A stretch of DNA of 64,000 nt from Hydractinia symbiolongicarpus (Eukaryota > Cnidaria > Hydrozoa > Anthoathecata > Hydractiniidae): contig NC_079878.1 of NCBI RefSeq assembly GCF_029227915.1, positions 32,081,501-32,145,500 of the forward strand, written 5' to 3'. Positions 56,661 through 64,000 of this stretch are shown here, one piece after another (the stretch's first letter is position 1; every line of letters begins with the position of its first letter). Position numbers and translations under genes: made by a program. The notes under the pieces are model-generated. The model saw only the letters and a list, made by a program, of their open reading frames with translations, had not been told where the DNA came from and ran no database searches.

Positions 56661-59600
56661 TGAGTTTACTTCCTGGGTACTTTCTTTGTATACTTTTGAC
56701 TATACGGGCCAAGCCCGGGATTTACGGGAAATCGCGGGTTTTCGTTTGCCGGCGATTAAACTTCTTTTATTCAGCGTCTCATCAAAAATGAAAACATTTT
56801 TGAAAACTACAAGTCTCATGCGTTTTAGTGGTGAAATAATAGTTTAAAAAATCGTTCGGGAAATGAGTTTACTCCCTGGGTACTTTCTTTGTATACTTTT
56901 GACTATACGGGCCGAGTCCAGAATTTACGGGAAATCGCAGGTTTTCGTTTGCCGGCGATTAAACTTCTTTTATTCAGCGTCTCATCAAAAATAAAAACAT
57001 TTTTAAAAACTACAAGTCTCATGCGTTTTAGCGGTGAAAAAGTAATTTAAAAAATCGTTCGGGAAATGAGTTTACTCCCTGGGTACTTTCTTTGTATACT
57101 TTGGACTATACGGGCCAAGCCCGGGATTTACGGGAAATCGCGGGTTTTCGTTTGCCGGCGATTAAACTTCTTTTATTCAGCGTCTCATCAAAAATGAAAA
57201 CATTTTTGAAAATTACAAGTCTCATGCGTTTTAGTGGTGAAAAAATAATTTAAAAAATCGTTCGGGAAATGAGTTTACTCCCCGGGTACTTTCTTTGTAT
57301 ACTTTTGACTATACGGGCCGGGTCCGGGATTTACGGGAAATCGCGGATTTTCGTTTGCCGGCGATTAAACTTCTTTTATTCAGCGTCCCATCAAATATGA
57401 AAATATTTTTGAAAACTACAAGTCTCATGCGTTTAGTGGTAAAAAAATAATATAAAAAATCGTTCGGGAAATGAGTTTACTCCCTGGGTACTTTCTTTGT
57501 ATACTTTTGACTATACGGGCCAAGCCCGGGATTTACGGGAAATCGCGGGTTTTCGTTTGCCGGCGATTAAACTTCTTTTATTCAGCGTCTCATCAAAAAT
57601 GAAAACATTTTTGAAAACTACAAGTCTCATGCGTTTTAGTGGTGAAAAAATAATTTAAAAAATCGTTCGGGAAATGAGTTTACTCCCTGGGTACTTTCTT
57701 TGTATACTTTTGACTATACGGGCCGAGTCCGGGATTTATGGGAAATCGCAGGTTTTCGTTTGCCGGCGATTAAACTGCTTTTATTCAGCGTCTCATCAAA
57801 AATGAAAACATTTTTGAAAACTACAAGTCTCATGCGTTTTAGTGGTGAAAAAATAATTTAAAAAATCGTTCGGGAAATGAGTTTACTCCCTGGGTACTTT
57901 CTTTGTATACTTTTGACTATACGGGCCAAGCCGGGATTTACGGGAAATCGCGGGTTTTCGTTTGCCGGCGATTAAACTTCTTTTATTCAGCGTCTCATCA
58001 AAAATGAAAACATTTTTAAAAACTACAAGTCTTATGCGTTTTAGTGGTGAAATAATAATTTAAAAAATCGTTTGGGAAATGAGTTTACTCCCTGGGTACT
58101 TTCTTTGTATACTTTTGACTCTACCGGCCGCGTCCAGGATTTACGGAAAATCGCAGGTTTTCGTTTGCCGGCGATTAAACTTCTTTTATTCAGCGTCTCA
58201 TCAAAAATGAAAACATTTTTAAAAACTACAAGTCTCATGCGTTTTAGTGGTGAAAAAGTAATTTAAAAAATCGTTCGAGAAATGAGTTTACTTCCTGGGT
58301 ACTTTCTTTGTATACTTTTGACTATACGGGCCAAGCCCGGGATTTACGGGAAATCGCGGGTTTTCGTTTGCCGGCGATTAAACTTCTTTTATTCAGCGTC
58401 TCATCAAAAATGAAAACATTTTTGAAAACTACAAGTCTCATGCGTTTTAGTGGTGAAAAAATAATTTAAAAAATCGTTCGGGAAATGAGTTTACTCCCTG
58501 GGTACTTTCTTTGTATACTTTTGACTATACGGGCCGAGTCCAGGATTTACGGGAAATCGCAGGTTTTCGTTTGCCGGCGATTAAACTTCTTTTATTCAGC
58601 GTCTCATCAAAAACGAAAACATTTTTGAAAACTACAAGTCTCATGCGTTTTAGTGGTGAAAAAATAATTTAAAAAATCGTTCGGGAAATGAGTTTACTCC
58701 CCGGGTACTTTCTTTGTATACTTTTGACTATACGGGCCGGGTCCGGGATTTACGGGAAATCGCGGATTTTCGTTTGCCGGCGATTAAACTTCTTTTATTC
58801 AGCGTCCCATCAAATATGAAAATATTTTTGAAAACTACAAGTCTCATGCGTTTAGTGGTAAAAAAATAATATAAAAAATCGTTCGGGAAATGAGTTTACT
58901 CCCTGGGTACTTTCTTTGTATACTTTTGACTATACGGGCCAAGCCCGGGATTTACGGGAAATCGCGGGTTTTCCGTTTGCCGGCGATTAAACTTCTTCTA
59001 TTTAGCGTCTCATCAAAAATGAAAACATTTTTGAAAAGTACAAGTCTCATGCGTTTTAGTGGTGAAAAAATAATTTAAAAAATCGTTCGGGAAATGAGTT
59101 TACTCCCTGGGTACTTTCTTTGTATACTTTTGACTATACGGGCCGAGTCCGGGATTTATGGGAAATCGCAGGTTTTCGTTTGCCGGCGATTAAACTGCTT
59201 TTATTCAGCGTCTCATCAAAAATGAAAACATTTTTGAAAACTACAAGTCTCATGCGTGTTAGTGGTGAAAAAATAATTTAAAAAATCGTTCGGGAAATGA
59301 GTTTACTCCCTGGGTACTTTCTTTGTATACTTTTGACTATACGGGCCAAGCCGGGATTTACGGGAAATCGCGGGTTTTCGTTTGCCGGCGATTAAACTTC
59401 TTTTATTCAGCGTCTCATCAAAAATGAAAACATTTTTAAAAACTACAAGTCTTATGCGTTTTAGTGGTGAAAAAATAATTTAAAAAATCGTTCGGGAAAT
59501 GAGTTTACTCCCTGGGTACTTTCTTTGTATACTTTTGACTATACGGGCCAAGCCGGGATTTACGGGAAATTGCGGGTTTTCGTTTGCCGGCGATTAAACT

Positions 59601-62600
59601 TCTTTTATTCAGCGTCTCATCAAAAATGAAAACATTTTTAAAAACTACAAGTCTTATGCGTTTTAGTGGTGAAAAAATAATTTAAAAAATCGTTCGGGAA
59701 ATGAGATTACTCCCCGGGTACTTTCTTTGTATGCTTTTGACTATACGGGCCAAGCCGGGATTTACGGGAAATCGCGGGTTTTCGTTTGCCGGCGATTAAA
59801 CTTCTTTTATTCAGCGTCTCATCAAAAATGAAAACATTTTTAAAAACTACAAGTCTTATGCGTTTTAGTGGTGAAAAAATAATTTAAAAAATCGTTCGGG
59901 AAATGAGTTTACTCCCTGGGTACTTTCTTTGTATACTTTTGACTATACGGGCCAAGCCGGGATTTACGGGAAATTGCGGGTTTTCGTTTGCCGGCGATTA
60001 AACTTCTTTTATTCAGCGTCTCATCAAAAATGAAAACATTTTTAAAAACTACAAGTCTTATGCGTTTTAGTGGTGAAAAAATAATTTAAAAAATCGTTCG
60101 GGAAATGAGTTTACTCCCCGGGTACTTTATTTGTATACTTTTGACTATACGGGCCGGGTCCGGGATTTACGGGAACTCGCGGATTTTCGTTTGCCGGCGA
60201 TTAAACTTCTTTTATTCAGCGTCCCATAAAATATGAAAATATTTTTGAAAACTACAAGTCTCATGCGTTTAGTGGTAAAAAAATAATATAAAAGATCGTT
60301 CGGGAAATGAGTTTACTCCCTGGGTACTTTCTTTGTATACTTTTGACTATACGGGCCGAGTCCGGGATTTATGGGAAATCGCAGGTTTTCGTATGCCGGC
60401 GATTAAACTGCTTTTATTCAGCGTCTCATCAAAAATGAAAACATTTTTGAAAACTACAAGTCTCATGCGTTTTAGTGGTGAAAAAATAATTTAAAAAATC
60501 GTTCGGGAAATGAGTTTACTCCCTGGGTACTTTCTTTGTATACTTTTGACTATACGGGCCAAGCCGGGATTTACGGGAAATCGCGGGTTTTCGTTTGCCG
60601 GCGATTAAACTTCTTTTATTCAGCGTCTCATCAGAAATGAAAACATTTTTAAAAACTACAAGTCTTATGCGTTTTAGTGGTGAAGAAATAATTTAAAAAA
60701 TCGTTCGGGAAATGAGTTTACTCCCCGGGTACTTTCTTTGTATACTTTTGACTATACGGGCCGGGTCCGGGATTTACGGGAAATCGCGGATTTTCGTTTG
60801 CCGGCGATTAAACTTCTTTTATTCAGCGTCCCATCAAATATGAAAATATTTTTGAAAACTACAAGTCTCATGCGTTTAGTGGTAAAAAAATAATATAAAA
60901 AATCGTTCGGGAAATGAGTTTACTCCCTGGGTACTTTCTTTGTATACTTTTGACTATACGGGCCAAGCCCGGGATTTACGGGAAATCGCGGGTTTTCGTT
61001 TGCCGGCAATTAAACTTCTTTTATTCAGCGTCTCATCAAAAATGAAAACATTTTTGAAAAGTACAAGTCTCATGCGTTTTAGTGGTGAAAAAATAATTTA
61101 AAAAATCGTTCGGGAAATGAGATTACTCCCTGGGTACTTTCTTTGTATGCTTTTGACTATACGGGCCAAGCCGGGATTTACGGGAAATCGCGGGTTTTCG
61201 TTTGCCGGCGATTAAACTTCTTTTATTCAACGTCTCATCAAAAATGAAAACATTTTTAAAAACTACAAGTCTTATGCGTTTTAGTGGTGAAAAAATAATT
61301 TAAAAAATCGTTCGGGAAATGAGTTTACTCCCTGGGTACTTTCTTTGTATACTTTTGACTATACGGGCCAAGCCGGGATTTACGGGAAATCGCGGGTTTT
61401 CGTTTGCCGGCGATTAAACTTCTTTTATTCAGCGTCTCATCAAAAATGAAAACATTTTTAAAAACTACAAGTCTTATGCGTTTTAGTGGTGAAAAAATAA
61501 TTTAAAAAATCGTTCGGGAAATGAGTTTACTCCCCGGGTACTTTATTTGTATACTTTTGACTATACGGGCCGAGTCCGGGATTTATGGGAAATCGCAGGT
61601 TTTCGTTTGCCGGCGATTAAACTGCTTTTATTCAGCGTCTCATCAAAAATGAAAACATTTTTGAAAACTACAAGTCTCATGCGTTTTAGTGGTGAAAAAA
61701 TAATTTAAAAAATCGTTCGGGAAATGAGTTTACTCCCTGGGTACTTTCTTTGTATACTTTTGACTATACGGGCCAAGCCGGGATTTACGGGAAATCGCGG
61801 GTTTTCGTTTGCCGGCGATTAAACTTCTTTTATTCAGCGTCTCATCAGAAATGAAAACATTTTTAAAAACTACAAGTCTTATGCGTTTTAGTGGTGAAAA
61901 AATAATTTAAAAAATCGTTCGGGAAATGAGTTTACTTCCCGGGTACTTTCTTTGTATACTTTTGACTATACGGGCCGGGTCCGGGATTTACGGGAAATCG
62001 CGGATTTTCGTTTGCCGGCGATTAAACTTCTTTTATTCAGCGTCCCATCAAATATGAAAATATTTTTGAAAACTACAAGTCTCATGCGTTTAGTGGTAAA
62101 AAAATAATATAAAAAATCGTTCGGGAAATGAGTTTACTCCCTGGGTACTTACTTTGTATACTTTTGGCTATACGGGCCAAGCCGGGATTTACGGGAAATC
62201 GCGGGTTTTCGTTTGCCGGCGACTAAACTTCTTTTATTCAGCGTCTCATCAAAAATGAAAACATTTTTAAAAACTACAAGTCTTATGCGTTTTAGTGGTG
62301 AAAAAATAATTTAAAAAATCGTTCGGGAAATGAGTTTACTCCCCGGGTACTTTATTTGTATACTTTTGACTATACGGGCCGGGTCCGGGATTTACGGGAA
62401 ATCGCAGATTTTCGTTTGCCGGCGAATAAACTTCTTTTATTCAGCGTCCCATCAAATATGAAAATATTTTTGAAAACTACAAGGCTCATGCGTTTAGTGG
62501 TAAAAAAATAATATAAAAGATCGTTCGGGAAATGAGTTTACTCCCTGGGTACTTTCTTTGTATACTTTTGACTATACGGGCCAAGCCCGGGATTTACGGG

Positions 62601-64000
62601 AAATAGCGGGTTTTCGTTTGCTGGCGATTAAACTTCTTTTATTCAGCGTCTCATCAAAAATGAAAACATTTTTGAAAACTACAAGTCTCATGCGTTTTAG
62701 TGGTGAAAAAATAATTTAAAAAATCGTTCGGGAAATGAGTTTACTCCCTGGGTACTTTCTTTGTATACTTTTGACTATACGGGCCGAGTCCGGGATTTAT
62801 GGGAAATCGCAGGTTTTCGTTTGCCGGCGATTAAACTGCTTTTATTCAGCGTCTCATCAAAAATAAAAACATTTTTGAAAACTACAAGTCTCATGCGTTT
62901 TAGTGGTGAAAAAATAATTTAAAAAATCGTTCGGGAAATGAGTTTACTCCCTGGGTACTTTCTTTGTATACTTTTGACTATACGGGCCAAGCCGGGATTT
63001 ACGGGAAATCGCGGGTTTTCGTTTGCCGGCGATTAAACTTCTTTTATTCAGCGTCTCATCAGAAATGAAAACATTTTTAAAAACTACAAGTCTTATGCGT
63101 TTTAGTGGTGAAAAAATAATTTAAAAAATAGTTCGGGAAATGAGTTTACTCCCCGGGTACTTTCTTTGTATACTTTTGACTATACGGGCCGGGTCCGGGA
63201 TTTACGGGAAATCGCGGATTTTCGTTTGCCGGCGATTAAACTTCTTTTATTCAGCGTCCCATCAAATATGAAAATATTTTTGAAAACTAGAAGTCTCATC
63301 CGGTTAGTGGTAAAAAAATAATATAAAAAATCGTTCGGGAAATGAGTTTACTCCCTGGGTACTTTCTTTGTATACTTTTGACTATACGGGCCAAGCCCGG
63401 GATTTACGGGAATTCGCGGGTTTTCGTTTGCCGGCGATTAAACTTCTTTTATTCAGCGTCTCATCAAAAATGAAAACATTTTTGAAAACTACAAGTCTCA
63501 TGCGTTTTAGTGGTAAAAAAATAATATAAAAAATCGCTCGGGAAATGAGTTTACTCCCTGGGTACTTTCTTTGTATACTTTTGACTATACGGGCCAAGCC
63601 CGGGATTTACGGGAAATCGCATGTTTTCGTTTCACGGCGATTAAACTTCTTTTATTCAGCGTCTCATCAGAAATGAAAACATTTTTAAAAACTACAAGTC
63701 TTATGCGTTTTAGTGGTGAAAAAATAATTTAAAAAATAGTTCGGGAAATGAGTTTACTCCCCGGGTACTTTCTTTGTATACTTTTGACTATACGGGCCGG
63801 GTCCGGGATTTACGGGAAATCGCGGATTTTCGTTTGCCGGCGATTAAACTTCTTTTATTCAGCGTCCCATCAAATATGAAAATATTTTTGAAAACTACAA
63901 GTCTCATCCGGTTAGTGGTAAAAAAATAATATAAAAAATCGTTCGGGAAATGAGTTTACTCCCTGGGTACTTTCTTTGTATACTTTTGACTATACGGGCC

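Larger units (their letters stand above)
22834..64000. repeat. 203-bp satellite array, right part
   Basis: The same satellite continues for 41.2 kb to the window edge, about 203 monomers in the same orientation as the left part, beginning in mid-monomer where the left part stopped. Nothing but satellite was seen. Variants are regionally clustered: TTTGCATACATTCTAC units at about 23450-31760, CTCCATGGG and AGTCCAGGATTT units at about 35000-42500, GCGTCCAGG and TTCTTTC..CTCTGCGGG units at about 44500-58150, and CTCCCCGGG with CGGGTCCGGG from about 57270 to the end. Single-base differences dominate. The repeated open frames of about 64 codons (MGNEFTPWVL type) come from the unit itself and end within the next monomer. 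Confidence 0.98.

Noticed and set aside
1-64000. Dozens of 60-120-codon open frames in the satellite (MGNEFTPWVL, MPAIKLLLF, MSKLISLTN types)
   Set aside because: They repeat with the monomer, change frame each 203-bp unit, end in the next unit, occur on both strands and have no gene signals. They are products of the tandem repeat.

Overview
The window is eukaryotic and almost certainly animal. It has spliced A+T-rich genes with GT-AG introns, a 203-bp satellite DNA, and two large DNA transposons of metazoan style. The gene content (an IS3-like integrase, a G2E3-like HECT ligase and a large spliced transposon protein) reminds me of cnidarian, sponge and fish transposons. I lean towards a hydrozoan or other cnidarian, but the sequence does not prove this.

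Layout: positions 1-9005 and 22834-64000 are one head-to-tail satellite array, about 44 monomers on the left and about 203 on the right, all in the same orientation. Two main monomer subtypes, hybrids between them and several levels of higher-order repeats are visible. A 13,828-bp insertion at 9006-22833 interrupts the array. I see no host gene. The many 60-100-codon open frames in the array are by-products of the repeat.

The insertion is a nested pair of transposons. The outer element (9006-22833) has perfect 27-bp terminal inverted repeats and a TG target duplication. It carries one gene of ten exons (9513-21871) that joins in frame into a 1264-residue protein, my candidate for its transposase. 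The inner element (10804-17268) lies in intron 1 of that gene. It has TIRs that match over 117 bp with one mismatch, subterminal 20-bp tandem repeats, and a perfect 6-bp duplication GTTTCT. It carries two genes: a 694-residue HECT-type E3 ubiquitin ligase with a UBZ4-like zinc finger and a CUE domain, and a 480-residue IS3-like DDE integrase with D226, D283 and E318.

All three genes are open from start to stop and both target duplications are perfect, so both insertions look young. The order of events is satellite amplification, insertion of the outer element into one higher-order unit, and insertion of the inner element into its intron 1 (before or after the outer element landed here). The most notable points are a ubiquitin ligase carried by an IS3-like transposon, an outer element whose protein and TG duplication I cannot place in a named superfamily, and an inner insertion 14 bp from a splice junction that keeps the splice acceptor through its target duplication.
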